A DNA stretch of 64,000 nucleotides from Plantibacter flavus. GTDB taxonomy: Bacteria; Actinomycetota; Actinomycetes; Actinomycetales; Microbacteriaceae. Shown piece after piece: positions 52,741-61,410 of this stretch. Each line of letters begins with the position of its first letter. Positions within the stretch are counted from its first letter, which is position 1. Both the position numbers and the translations under genes were made by a program. The DNA is taken from the NCBI RefSeq assembly GCF_900177615.1, contig NZ_FXAP01000001.1, positions 1 through 64,000 on the forward strand. Direction: 5' to 3'. The notes beneath the pieces were generated by a model. That model saw nothing but the letters and a program-made list of their open reading frames with translations. It was not told the DNA's origin and ran no database searches.

Positions 52741-52980
52741 TCAGGAACTCGCGCCGGGGTTGGTGATGTTCGCGACGCGCTCCGCCTCACGTTCGGCCGC
52801 AGCGTCGCGTTCGGTCTCCGAACCGGGGTTCGTGATGTCCGCCTCGCCGCTCGCCGCGGGGTCGTCGGCGGCGACGTGCGGGCCGGGGTTCGTCGTGGAG
52901 GCCACGCGCTCGGCTGCTGCGTCGTCGACGGCCTCGTCGTGTGGACCCGGGTTGTTGATGTCGGCGTTCTGGTCACTCAT
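52741..52980 (-). CDS. Small acidic protein with four NPG repeats (79 aa)
   Basis: Begins MSDQNADINNPGPHDEAVDD. The motif (I/T)(N/T)NPG recurs four times, as INNPGPH, TTNPGPH, ITNPGSE and ITNPGAS, separated by 16-19 residues of Ala/Asp/Glu-rich sequence. There is no signal peptide, membrane segment or Cys. The protein should be very acidic and disordered. AAGGAG-like sequence (ggaaggagc on the minus strand) lies just upstream of the ATG at 52980, supporting translation. Function unknown. Confidence 0.7.
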   Translation of the reverse strand: MSDQNADINNPGPHDEAVDDAAAERVASTTNPGPHVAADDPAASGEADITNPGSETERDAAAEREAERVANITNPGASS

Positions 52981-53093
52981 GGGGTGCTCCTTCCGAGATC
53001 CGCCTGGGCGGTCTCCGTCTCGCGCATCGTCGCGCTGATCCGCTCTCACGGTAGGTCCGTGGGCGGGTGGCTGCAAGGGGTGGCGCCGGCCGA

Positions 53094-54077
53094 TCAGTCG
53101 CGAGCGGCGAAGGCGTCGACCCCGGTGAGTTCGGCGGAGAGCGCCCAGAGGCGGGTCGCCTCCTCCGGATCGGTCGCGTGGTCGGCGACCCCGGAGGCCG
53201 GGGAGACCGCGGTCTCGGCCGGGCCGGCGATGTCGCAGTCCTCGCAGAACACCCCGCCGAGGCCGTCGAGCGACGGCGAGGTCGCGGCCCACACCTCGGT
53301 TGCGGCACCCTGCTCGGGCGACTTGAACCCCGAGACGAGGAGGTTGCCGTCGGCGTCGACCCAGCCGAGCGCCATCATCTCCTCGCGCGGCAGGTGCCGC
53401 TGCAGCGGCGTGAGGATGCCGCCGGGGTGGACGGAGAACGCGCGGACGCCCTCCTCGGCACCGAGCGTGTCGAGCTGGAGGGCGAAGAGCGCGTTGGCGG
53501 TCTTCGCCTGCCCGTACGCCTCCCACTTGTCGTAGCCGTGCTCGAACTGGACGTCGTCCCAGCGGATCCCCGAGCGCTTGTGCCCGCTGGAGGACAGCGC
53601 GACGACCCGCGAGGAACCGCCCTTGACGATGGCGGGCCAGAGACGGTTGACGAGGGCGAAGTGGCCGAGGTGGTTCGTCGCGAACTGGAGTTCCCAGCCG
53701 GGACCGACACGCGTCTCGGGAGCAGCCATGACACCGGCGTTCGTGATGACGAGGTCGATGCCACGGCCGGTGGCGAGGAAGCGGTCGGCGAACGCCTCGA
53801 CGCTCGCGAGATCGGCCAGGTCGAGTTCGTCGACCTCCACACCGTCGATGCCGGCGAGCTCCTCGCGAGCGGTCTCCGGGCGCCGCGCGGGGACGATGAC
53901 GTGGGCACCCGCGCCGACCAGGGCACGGACGGCCTCGCGGCCGATACCGGAGTAGCCGCCGGTGACGATGGCGAGCTTGCCGGTGAGGTCGATGCCCTCG
54001 AGCACCTCCGCCGCGGTGCTCGAGTGGCCGAAGCCGGAACCGATGGGGTGCTGCGGGGTGCGCGTGGGATTGGTCAT
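53094..54077 (-). CDS. SDR family oxidoreductase
   Basis: A 327-residue short-chain dehydrogenase of the WWOX/retinol-dehydrogenase-like type. The cofactor site TGGYSGIGREAVRAL is near residue 39, NAGVM near 113, and the catalytic Ser (SSSGHKRSG) and YGQAK (Tyr, Lys) are intact. The C-terminal part includes a CEDCDIAG segment. Substrate unknown. ATG at 54077 is fixed by TAGCGT 6 nt upstream. Confidence 0.88.
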   Translation of the reverse strand: MTNPTRTPQHPIGSGFGHSSTAAEVLEGIDLTGKLAIVTGGYSGIGREAVRALVGAGAHVIVPARRPETAREELAGIDGVEVDELDLADLASVEAFADRFLATGRGIDLVITNAGVMAAPETRVGPGWELQFATNHLGHFALVNRLWPAIVKGGSSRVVALSSSGHKRSGIRWDDVQFEHGYDKWEAYGQAKTANALFALQLDTLGAEEGVRAFSVHPGGILTPLQRHLPREEMMALGWVDADGNLLVSGFKSPEQGAATEVWAATSPSLDGLGGVFCEDCDIAGPAETAVSPASGVADHATDPEEATRLWALSAELTGVDAFAARD

Positions 54078-54083
54078 GCCCTC

Positions 54084-54089
54084 ACGCTA
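54084..54089 (-). promoter_or_regulatory. -10 element TAGCGT, predicted leaderless start at 54077
   Basis: On the minus strand TAGCGT ends 6 nt before the ATG at 54077. Confidence 0.5.
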
Positions 54090-54180
54090 CGACTCCGGGG
54101 AGGGCGGCGGAACCGGAAGGACCTGGGAAGATGTGCAGCCCTTCTCAGCCTGTGGTCGTCGCCGCCCGCACCACCCGGTC

Positions 54181-54948
54181 TCAGCGGGTGGACAGCACGC
54201 GAACGGAGGGGAGCGGGTGGCCGTGCAGCAGCGCACGGACCTCCTGCAGACGGCGACGCACGCCCCACATCGTGACCTTCTTGAGCGACTCGGAGACGAT
54301 GCCGCCGCTCATCTTCGACTCGCCCGACACCCGCTCGGTGAAGACGATGGGCGTCTCCACGACCCGGAGCCCGCGCTGCAGCGCCCGCCAGAGGAGGTCG
54401 ACCTGGAAGCAGTACCCCTGCGACGCGACGTCGGCGAGGTCGATGCGTCGCAGTGCCTCGCTGCGGAACGCGCGGAACCCGCCGGTCGCGTCGGCGACAC
54501 CGATCCCGAGGGCGAGTCGCGTGTAGAGGTTGCCGCCGCGACTCAGCGCGAGCCGGTGGGCGGGCCAGTTCTCGACGACGCCACCCGGGACCCAGCGCGA
54601 GCCGAGCGCGAGGTCGTGGTCGTCGAGGAGCGCGATCAGGCGGGGCAGGTCCTCGGGGTGGTGGGAGCCGTCCGCGTCCATCTCGACGATGACCTCGTAG
54701 CCGCGGGCGAGCGCCCAGGCGAAGCCCGCGAGGTACGCCCCGCCCAGCCCGTCCTTCACGGCCCGATGGAACACGTGCACCTGCGGGTGCTGCGCGGCGA
54801 GCTGCTCGGCGAGGAACCCGGTGCCGTCGGGCGAGGAGTCGTCGACGACGAGGATGTCGACCCCGGCGACGGCGAGCGTGCGGTTCACGATCGGCTGCAG
54901 GTTGTCGAGTTCGTTGTAGGTGGGGATGACGACGAGTGAGCGGTTCAC
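54181..54948 (-). CDS. Polyprenyl-phosphate mannose synthase-type GT2 (Dpm1-like)
   Basis: A 255-residue single-domain GT2 enzyme with VVIPTYNELDNL at the N-terminus, VVDDSSPDGTG, the metal site VEMDADGSHHPEDLP and the acceptor segment DATGGFRAFRSEAL. This matches actinobacterial polyprenol monophosphomannose synthases, which load mannose onto a lipid carrier on the cytosolic face. The product would be a donor for GT39/PMT-type enzymes such as the one at 57863-59893. GTG at 54948 has AAAGGAA upstream. A degenerate repeat element separates it from the sortase gene. Confidence 0.85.
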   Translation of the reverse strand: MNRSLVVIPTYNELDNLQPIVNRTLAVAGVDILVVDDSSPDGTGFLAEQLAAQHPQVHVFHRAVKDGLGGAYLAGFAWALARGYEVIVEMDADGSHHPEDLPRLIALLDDHDLALGSRWVPGGVVENWPAHRLALSRGGNLYTRLALGIGVADATGGFRAFRSEALRRIDLADVASQGYCFQVDLLWRALQRGLRVVETPIVFTERVSGESKMSGGIVSESLKKVTMWGVRRRLQEVRALLHGHPLPSVRVLSTR

Positions 54949-54992
54949 GTCGGTTCCTTTCGGGTCGTTGGGAGTGGTTCGGAGCGGAGCGG

Positions 54993-55016
54993 CCCCTCGA
55001 CAGGCTCGGGGACCGG
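54993..55016. repeat. Degenerate single copy of the ttcgacaggctcag element
   Basis: cccctcgacaggctcggg followed by gaccgg differs from the array consensus at about two positions. It is followed by reiterated ggagtggcgaccgg-like sequence up to 55052, in the 130-bp gap between the sortase and mannose synthase genes. Confidence 0.6.
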
Positions 55017-55078
55017 GGGTGGCGACCGGGGGCCGGGAGTGGCGACCGGCGCCGGGGAGCGAGGGGCGAGGAGCGGCG

Positions 55079-55750
55079 CTACGGGGTCGTGCCGACGAGC
55101 GACGCGAAGACGACGTAGTTGTTCGCGTAGGTGTCCGCGGCGTCGTCGAAGGGTCCGTTGCAGGTGATGAGCCGGAGCTGCGCGTCGGGCGTCGGCCCGT
55201 AGACCTCCTCGGTGGGGAAGGTCTTCTTCTCGACGTCGATGGCGCGGTCCACCGCGTAGATGGCGGTCGAGCCGTCGGACATCGTGACCGTCACCTGGTC
55301 GCCCGCCACGAGCTGCTTGAGGTGGACGAACACCGCCTCACGGAGGGTCGTGTCGAGGTGACCGGCGATGACCGCGGGCCCCACCTGGCCGGGCAGGACG
55401 CCGGCGCGGTACCACCCGGCGTCCTCCCACTCGACGGGCGGCAGGAGGACACCGGACGTGTCGCGCTCGAGCGGTTCGACCGCCGCGTCGACCCCGATCG
55501 ACGGGATCTGCACCCGGCTCACGCTCAGCGCGCCGACATCGGCGGCCGGCGCCTGGGCGACCGGGTCCTGCTTCGCACCGGCGGCGCCACGGTCGGTCGC
55601 CTCCGAGGAGGTGATTGGCCCGTCGGCGGCGTTCGGCGAGGTCGGCGTCTGCCCGGAGTGCGTGGTGGCGCAGCCTGAGAGGGCGAGCGCCGTGAGGAGT
55701 GCTCCGGCGGCGGCGAGCGTGCCGAGTGTCCGGCGTCGTGCGCGGATCAT
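55079..55750 (-). CDS. Class F sortase with lipobox
   Basis: A 223-residue exported protein. The N-terminus ALLTALALSGC (lipobox, C27) implies lipid anchoring instead of the usual N-terminal transmembrane helix. After a Thr/Ser/Pro-rich linker comes a sortase fold with the catalytic His in VIAGHLDT (H131) and Cys in LRLITCNG (C197), typical of class F. No arginine follows the Cys, although sortases normally have one there. The start overlaps the stop of the GH8 gene by 4 bp, so the two are translationally coupled. Substrate unknown. Confidence 0.82.
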   Translation of the reverse strand: MIRARRRTLGTLAAAGALLTALALSGCATTHSGQTPTSPNAADGPITSSEATDRGAAGAKQDPVAQAPAADVGALSVSRVQIPSIGVDAAVEPLERDTSGVLLPPVEWEDAGWYRAGVLPGQVGPAVIAGHLDTTLREAVFVHLKQLVAGDQVTVTMSDGSTAIYAVDRAIDVEKKTFPTEEVYGPTPDAQLRLITCNGPFDDAADTYANNYVVFASLVGTTP

Positions 55751-56931
55751 GAGGTGGCCCCTTCGGTGAGCGGCGGGCACCCGTCCAGCTCACCGGTCGT
55801 GAGCATCATGGGCGCGAGGGCTGCCCAGGCGGCGCCGAAGTAGCTCGGCACCTCCTGCGCGAGTTCGTCGGCGGCACGGAGGTCGTCCGCCGACTCCGGG
55901 AGGTTGCCGACGGCGGCGCGCGCGGCCGCTCGGGCCTGGAGGGCGAGCGGGTGCACGTCGGAGGTCAGCGGTGATCCGCCGAGGTCGGTCTCCGCCCGCA
56001 GCTCCTTCGAGCGCGCGAGGGTCGACGCGAGGCGGGCGGCCATCGCCTGGTCGGCGGTGTCGCAGGACTCGGCGTAGCGGATCGGGAGCCGGGCCGCGTC
56101 GTAGCCGTAGCGGACGCTCTGCCCGCTCCCTGCCGCGCCGGGCATGGCGTCGACGGTGCCGTCGGCGTGCACCTGGGCCCAGTCCGGCGGAAGCGGGCTC
56201 TCGTCGAGGAGGGTGGTCGTGACCGCTGCGGCACCCGCCTGCAGCTCGGCCCACCGCGGGTCACCCGTCGCCGCACCCAGTACCGAGAAGGCGACGGGGG
56301 AGGCGTAGGACGGGTTGTACGCGTAGGGCTCGGTCGCTGCGGCCCAGACGCCGGGCAGCAGGATCCGGCCCGCGGCGGTCTCGGCGGTCATACGGTCCGC
56401 GATCACTCCGGCGAGCGCGACACCTGCCTCGGTGAACCGGGGCTCGTCGAAGCGGGTGCCGGCGATGACGAGCGCGCGGGCGGCGTCGAGGTCCGCATCG
56501 CTGGCGGGTTCGTCGTCGACGACCTCGCCGTCACTCCACTGCCAGGCGAGCAGCCCGTCCGCCCGCTGGAGGTTCGTTTCGGTCCAGTCCCAGATCTCGG
56601 TGAAGGACTGCTCGTCCCCGACACCGGCCGCGACGAGCAGTCCGTAAGCCTGCCCTTCGCTGACCGTGTCGTCACCCTGGTCCCGGCGCACGACGCGGCC
56701 GTCGTCGACCCAGTCGGCGAGGAACGCGTCGGCGGCCTCGGTGGTGGTCCGGTCGGTGACCGTCGAGGTCGGGTCAGGCTGTCCGTCGGCGTCGGCGGAG
56801 CCGGGTGACGCAGTCGTCGGGCCCTGGAAGAGGTTCGCCGGGAACCCGGTCGCCAGCGAGGCGATCACGGCGGTCGCGGTGACCGCGGCGACCGCGGTCG
56901 CGGCGATGCCGATCGTCTTCTTGGCGCTCAT
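55747..56931 (-). CDS. Glycoside hydrolase family 8 protein, membrane-anchored
   Basis: A 394-residue exported protein with an N-terminal signal-anchor (residues 6-28) and a Ser/Thr/Asp linker. The (alpha/alpha)6 barrel carries both GH8 hallmarks: SEGQAYGLLVA with the acid Glu (E92) and PASDADLDAARAL (D145, D147), matching the family signature. GH8 enzymes cut beta-1,4-glucans, chitosan or related polymers, and in cellulose loci (BcsZ) they trim the nascent chain. GGAGGTGA precedes the ATG; the gene starts 2 bp after the DUF4397 gene and overlaps the sortase gene. Confidence 0.85.
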   Translation of the reverse strand: MSAKKTIGIAATAVAAVTATAVIASLATGFPANLFQGPTTASPGSADADGQPDPTSTVTDRTTTEAADAFLADWVDDGRVVRRDQGDDTVSEGQAYGLLVAAGVGDEQSFTEIWDWTETNLQRADGLLAWQWSDGEVVDDEPASDADLDAARALVIAGTRFDEPRFTEAGVALAGVIADRMTAETAAGRILLPGVWAAATEPYAYNPSYASPVAFSVLGAATGDPRWAELQAGAAAVTTTLLDESPLPPDWAQVHADGTVDAMPGAAGSGQSVRYGYDAARLPIRYAESCDTADQAMAARLASTLARSKELRAETDLGGSPLTSDVHPLALQARAAARAAVGNLPESADDLRAADELAQEVPSYFGAAWAALAPMMLTTGELDGCPPLTEGATS

Positions 56932-56933
56932 GG

Positions 56934-57782
56934 TCAGCTCACCTCCGTCCCGAGGTCGCTCACGAGCCGGACGAGCTTCGCGTCGAGGTCGTCGAGGACG
57001 CTCGCGAGCGTCGACGACTCCTTGGCGAGACCACCGCCACCGGTCTCCACCGGACCCTCGGGTGCGTCACCGGCCGCTGAGCTGTCGAGGACGGGCATGA
57101 GGGTGACGCCACCCGCGGCGTTGTCGAGCACGAAGAGCGTGCTCACGGTGCCCGGCGCGAGGTTCACGGAGGCTTCGGCGGACTGCTTACCGCCGGTCAG
57201 CTCGAGGTCCCACGGGCCGGCCGGCACGCTCGCATAGTCGGTCGCCGTCCCGGTGGTGGCGCCCTTCGCGATGGGCATGCCGGTCGAGGTGCTGACGTCG
57301 ACGCTCGTGACGTCGGTCGACGCCTGGATCAGCCGGATGCGCGCCGCGCCCTCGGTCGGACCGGTGAGGTCGTCCTCGAACACCTTCGTCTGCAGGTCCT
57401 TGTTGGGACCGTAGGCCGCGACGGTGGCCGCTTCCCCGGCCGTGATGGTCACGTTCGTGCTGATGACCGGCTTCGTGCTGTCGGGGGACCCGGCGGGCAC
57501 CATCGACACCACGTAGGTGCCGGCGGCGAGGTCGGTGTAGGGGGAGACCTGGCCGTAGGCGACGTCGTCGAGTTCGAACACGGTCGCGCCGCCGGAGAGT
57601 GCCGACAACTTCACGTCGACGGTCTTGGTGTCGGCCGAGAGGTGGCCGACGCGGATCCAGCCGGAGCCTGCGGCCTCGGTGGTGGCGGCGCTCGCGGCGG
57701 TGGTGCCGAAGCCGATGAGTGCTGCCGTCGCGACGGCGGCGAGGCCGCTGAGGGCGAGTCGCCTCGTGGTGGTGGTTCGCAT
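56934..57782 (-). CDS. Secreted DUF4397 domain protein
   Basis: A 282-residue exported protein with signal peptide ending TAASAATTEA. The DUF4397 domain (GWIRVGHLSADTKTVDVKLSAL, VSPYTDLAAGTYVVSMVPAG, RIRLIQAST.VTSVDV) is followed by a C-terminal helical tail (LASVLDDLDAKLVRLVSDLG). DUF4397 proteins are frequently neighbours of class F sortases in actinobacteria. There is no LPXTG-type motif at the C-terminus, so if it is the sortase substrate the signal is atypical. AGGAG precedes the ATG. The GH8 gene starts 2 bp later. Confidence 0.85.
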   Translation of the reverse strand: MRTTTTRRLALSGLAAVATAALIGFGTTAASAATTEAAGSGWIRVGHLSADTKTVDVKLSALSGGATVFELDDVAYGQVSPYTDLAAGTYVVSMVPAGSPDSTKPVISTNVTITAGEAATVAAYGPNKDLQTKVFEDDLTGPTEGAARIRLIQASTDVTSVDVSTSTGMPIAKGATTGTATDYASVPAGPWDLELTGGKQSAEASVNLAPGTVSTLFVLDNAAGGVTLMPVLDSSAAGDAPEGPVETGGGGLAKESSTLASVLDDLDAKLVRLVSDLGTEVS

Positions 57783-57862
57783 GGTGGAACTCCTGTTCTT
57801 CGGGTGGTTCGGGGGTTCGGATGGTTCTGGCGTCCGGTTCGAGCCGGTACTCGGGAGGCCGG

Positions 57863-59893
57863 TCAGCGGACGACGTCGGGTTCGACGACGGAGTAGGTGA
57901 CCCGCACGCCGGCCGACGTCTGCTCGACGCGGTCGGCCGCGTAGTCGCCCTGGATCGAACGGATGGAGTCGGCCAGACGGCTGTCGCCCGCCTCGGTGCC
58001 GGTGCGGAGCACCATGGTCCGGCGCACGTCGCCCGTCTCACCGTCGAGCACCGGGGTGCTCTCGAGCCGGACCGGCGTCGTGGCGAGCACCTGACCGAGG
58101 GCGAGCAGGGCGCGGGAGTCGAGCTGGCCGTCGCTGAGGGTCTGCGCGGCCTCCGCCGAGACGCTGAGCGAGGGGTTCAGCAGGAGCTGTGCTCCGAGTG
58201 CCGCCCGAGCCGCCGTGCGTCCGGCAGCCTGCTCGGCCGCCGCGTCGAGACCGTCGGCGTCGATACGTCGGACCTCGACGGCCTGCGTCCCGGAGCCGAA
58301 GGTCGCGACGAGCTCGGAGTTGTCGATCGCACCCTTCACCTCGGGGAAGGTGGTCGGGAAGGTCCGCATCGAGTCGGTCGTGACGATGTAGTCGGCGTCG
58401 CGCCAGCCGTTGGGCGACTTGGCCTGCACGGCGGAGTCGGTGTCCATCTTGTAGTACCAGATGACGTTGTCGCGATCGAAGCCGCTCTCGACGAGGTCGA
58501 CCCACATCGCGTCGTCGACGATCACACGGGACTCCTTCGGCACATTGGTCTGGACCCACTGCTGGGCCTGCCGGACCGGCTTGTCGAGGTCGGCGAGGAG
58601 GAAGCCGCGGAGCTGGGTGGCCGTGTTGGGGACGGCGACGACGGCTGCCGCGAGCACGGCGGCGACCCAGACGGCTCCGGCCGCGCGTCCGCCGAGGAGA
58701 CGGCGGCGCGGTGCACCGGCCTCGACGGTCGAGCGGCGACGGAACCGGTGGATGGCCGCGCCGGTCACACCCATGATGAGGATCGTCATGAACGGCAGCA
58801 GCATGATGACGTAGGGCACCGGCAGGTACCCGCCCGGACGCAGCATGAAGAGGCCGAGGAAGACGGTCATCACGGCGATGACCCGCAGCCGCGAGATGAA
58901 GAGCCCGGCGACGGCGGCCACCGCCCCGGTGACGAGGAGTGCCGCGTCCAACTGCCACCACATGGAGAGCGTCTTCGCCGACAGGCTCTCCGGGTCGAAC
59001 AGCGAGCCGCTCGCGACGCGCGAACCGAGCTGGAAGAAGACGCCGCCGAGGAGGCTCACCCGGTCTGGGCCGGGGATGAGTTCGCCCTTGATGGCGGCGA
59101 AGAGCACGTAGGTGAATCCGATGACGACGACGATGGTCGCGGCGACCGGCAGCGTGTACCGGCGGGTCTCCTTCCGAGCCGCGCGCCACATGGTCCAGGC
59201 GAGGAAGGGCAGGGCGAGCAGGAAGGTCTCCTTGCTGAGCACGGCGATGCCGAACGCGGCGGCGGAACCCGCGAATCCGACGAGCTGGTGCTTGCGGCTC
59301 GTCGCGAGGATGAAGGCACCGAGGAGCCAGGGCACCGCGACGTTGTCGAGGTAGACGGTGCGATGGAACTGCACCGCTAGCGGCGAGATCGCGAACACGA
59401 GTGCGGCGACTGCGGCCATGGCCCGGCTGAGGTGCAGGCGGCGGGCCAGGACCCACACGAGCACGACGGCGATGAGCGTCGCGACCAGCATCGCCTCACG
59501 TGCCGCCACCACGGCGATGTCGTAGCGGTCGAACGCACCGGTCAGCCCCGTGTAGGCCGCGATCTGCAGCCAGCCGAGCGGCGGGTGGTCGTACCAGTAG
59601 GTGTAGTGGGCGAGTTCACCGAGCTTCAGCACACTCCACGCCTGGGCGGTGTAGGTGCCCTCGTCGTCGATGCGCTGCGGGGATCCGCCCAGGTTCATCG
59701 CCTGCACGACGGCGGCGATGGCGAGCACGGGCAGGAGGAAGGCCAGGGTGCGACCGTGGCGCGAGAACCAGCGGCGCACGACGCCGGGGCCTCGCTGTGC
59801 CGGTGGGCCGGAGGTGAGCCAGCCGAGGCGGTCGCCCTCCAGGTGGAGCTCCGGTCGGCCGGGGGCGGCCGGGCGTTCGAGGATGCCGGTCAT
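57863..59893 (-). CDS. GT39/PMT-like membrane glycosyltransferase
   Basis: A 676-residue protein with about 12 membrane helices in residues 45-440 and an extracytoplasmic C-terminal region of about 230 residues. The first extracellular loop contains RIDDEGTYTAQAW, the acidic pair typical of the GT39/ArnT-type superfamily, followed by YWYDHPPLGWLQ. Such enzymes take a sugar from a polyprenyl-phosphate carrier and add it to a protein or glycan outside the membrane. ATG at 59893 overlaps the stop of the GT2 gene by 4 bp; the longer upstream frame is a shadow. DUF4397 lies 80 bp downstream. Confidence 0.85.
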   Translation of the reverse strand: MTGILERPAAPGRPELHLEGDRLGWLTSGPPAQRGPGVVRRWFSRHGRTLAFLLPVLAIAAVVQAMNLGGSPQRIDDEGTYTAQAWSVLKLGELAHYTYWYDHPPLGWLQIAAYTGLTGAFDRYDIAVVAAREAMLVATLIAVVLVWVLARRLHLSRAMAAVAALVFAISPLAVQFHRTVYLDNVAVPWLLGAFILATSRKHQLVGFAGSAAAFGIAVLSKETFLLALPFLAWTMWRAARKETRRYTLPVAATIVVVIGFTYVLFAAIKGELIPGPDRVSLLGGVFFQLGSRVASGSLFDPESLSAKTLSMWWQLDAALLVTGAVAAVAGLFISRLRVIAVMTVFLGLFMLRPGGYLPVPYVIMLLPFMTILIMGVTGAAIHRFRRRSTVEAGAPRRRLLGGRAAGAVWVAAVLAAAVVAVPNTATQLRGFLLADLDKPVRQAQQWVQTNVPKESRVIVDDAMWVDLVESGFDRDNVIWYYKMDTDSAVQAKSPNGWRDADYIVTTDSMRTFPTTFPEVKGAIDNSELVATFGSGTQAVEVRRIDADGLDAAAEQAAGRTAARAALGAQLLLNPSLSVSAEAAQTLSDGQLDSRALLALGQVLATTPVRLESTPVLDGETGDVRRTMVLRTGTEAGDSRLADSIRSIQGDYAADRVEQTSAGVRVTYSVVEPDVVR

Positions 59894-61410
59894 CGGGTTG
59901 CTCCGTTCTGGAGGACGAGCTCGGGTGCGCGGTCGGGCAGGTCGACGGAGACGGGAGCTGCCTCGGTGGCCTCGGTGACCTCCTCGCTGCGGTGGGCGCC
60001 GGTGTGCTCCGTCTTCTCCCAGGAGTGGTCGCCCTTCCACTCGCGGAAGACGGAACGGACGGCGGCCAGGCCGAGGAAGATCTGGTAGGGGAAGGTGCCG
60101 AGGATCAGCCGCGCGTAGTCGCGGAGGCGGACCTTCTGGCCGTAGAGGCGGCCGAACTCACCGAGCCCGGAGGCCTCCACCGCAAGGGTGACGATCGTCG
60201 GCGCGAGCGGGATGAAGGTGAGGAGCGCGATCGGTGCGGGAACCTTCGCGAACAGCACCAGCAGGACCGAGACGGGGATGAGGAGGCCGGTCGCCGCCTG
60301 GAGGAACGGCATCGACAGCAGGTACCGGGCGAACATGCGCTGACGGAACGTCGGCAGCTTGCGCCACTCGCCCTTCTTCAGCACCTGGAGGAACCCCTGG
60401 TTCCAACGCGTGCGCTGCTTGTAGAGCGACTTGAGGGTCCCTGGGGTCTCCTCGCGGGTGACGACCTCCGGACTGTAGGCCACGACCACCGTCGCGCCGG
60501 CGCTCGAGAGTCGGACGCCGAGCTCGCAGTCCTCGGCGAGGCAGCCGTCGTCCCAGCCCTCCGACCAGTCGAGCCACGTCTTCTTCACGAACACCGTGTT
60601 GCCGCCGAGCGGGATGAAGCGGGAGTTCGCGTGGAAGTGCAGGCGCGACCGGAACCAGAAGTAGTACTCGAGCACGTTCCGGAGCGACCACCAGCTCGAC
60701 TGGAAGTTCATGAGCTGCACGCCGCCCTGGACGACGTCGGCGCCGCTCTCGGTGAAGCGCGAGTCCACGAGTGTGAGCAGGCGCGGATGCACCTCGTCCT
60801 CGGCGTCGAACACGCCCACGACGTCGCCACGGGCGATCTGGAGCGCCCGGTTGAGGGCCTTGGGCTTGTTCTTCGGCACGCTGTCGTCCACGACGACCCT
60901 GATCAGGTCGGGGTGCCGGGCGGCGGCCTCGCGGACGACGCGCTCGGTCCCCGGGTCGTCGTGGCCCACGATCGCGATGATCTCGAAGTCGGGGTGGTCC
61001 TGTTCGGCGAGGCGGTCGAGGGTCTGACCCATGACCTCCTCCTCATGCCGACCGGGCACGAGGAGGGTGAAGGAGTGCTTGGCGGGCAGCGGGACCGCGG
61101 CGAAACCGGTGTTCTTCAGATGGCCGGTCGACCGCCAGGCGTGGAGCATCCAGTAGAGCGTCGTGACGGCGATGATCGTCAGAGCGGCGGCGAACAGCAG
61201 CATGGTGCCGTAGCCGAGCCACTCGCCGATGCTCCAGGAGCCGGGGTCGGCCGCCGACGCGGGGTCCACCAGCGTGCCGCGGTTCGGCAGCGGTTCCGTG
61301 GGTGCCGCGGGCTGCGGGGTCAGTAGGGGAGCGGGCTCGTCCGTGGCGGCGAGCGGGCGGGAGGGGATGAGCGCGAGCGCTCCGAGCAGCGGTGCGAGTG
61401 CGGGTGCCAT
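59890..61410 (-). CDS. Processive-type family 2 glycosyltransferase (polysaccharide synthase)
   Basis: A 506-residue membrane protein. One or two N-terminal helices (to about residue 90) precede a cytosolic GT2 domain with the full D-DxD-D-QxxRW set: VGHDD, FDAED (D202-D205), AEDCE (E293, D294) and QRTRW (332-336); then three or four C-terminal helices. This set marks processive synthases such as those for cellulose, hyaluronan or poly-GlcNAc, without a PilZ domain. It overlaps GtrA upstream and the GT39 gene downstream. The polymer made cannot be deduced. Confidence 0.85.
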   Translation of the reverse strand: MAPALAPLLGALALIPSRPLAATDEPAPLLTPQPAAPTEPLPNRGTLVDPASAADPGSWSIGEWLGYGTMLLFAAALTIIAVTTLYWMLHAWRSTGHLKNTGFAAVPLPAKHSFTLLVPGRHEEEVMGQTLDRLAEQDHPDFEIIAIVGHDDPGTERVVREAAARHPDLIRVVVDDSVPKNKPKALNRALQIARGDVVGVFDAEDEVHPRLLTLVDSRFTESGADVVQGGVQLMNFQSSWWSLRNVLEYYFWFRSRLHFHANSRFIPLGGNTVFVKKTWLDWSEGWDDGCLAEDCELGVRLSSAGATVVVAYSPEVVTREETPGTLKSLYKQRTRWNQGFLQVLKKGEWRKLPTFRQRMFARYLLSMPFLQAATGLLIPVSVLLVLFAKVPAPIALLTFIPLAPTIVTLAVEASGLGEFGRLYGQKVRLRDYARLILGTFPYQIFLGLAAVRSVFREWKGDHSWEKTEHTGAHRSEEVTEATEAAPVSVDLPDRAPELVLQNGATR

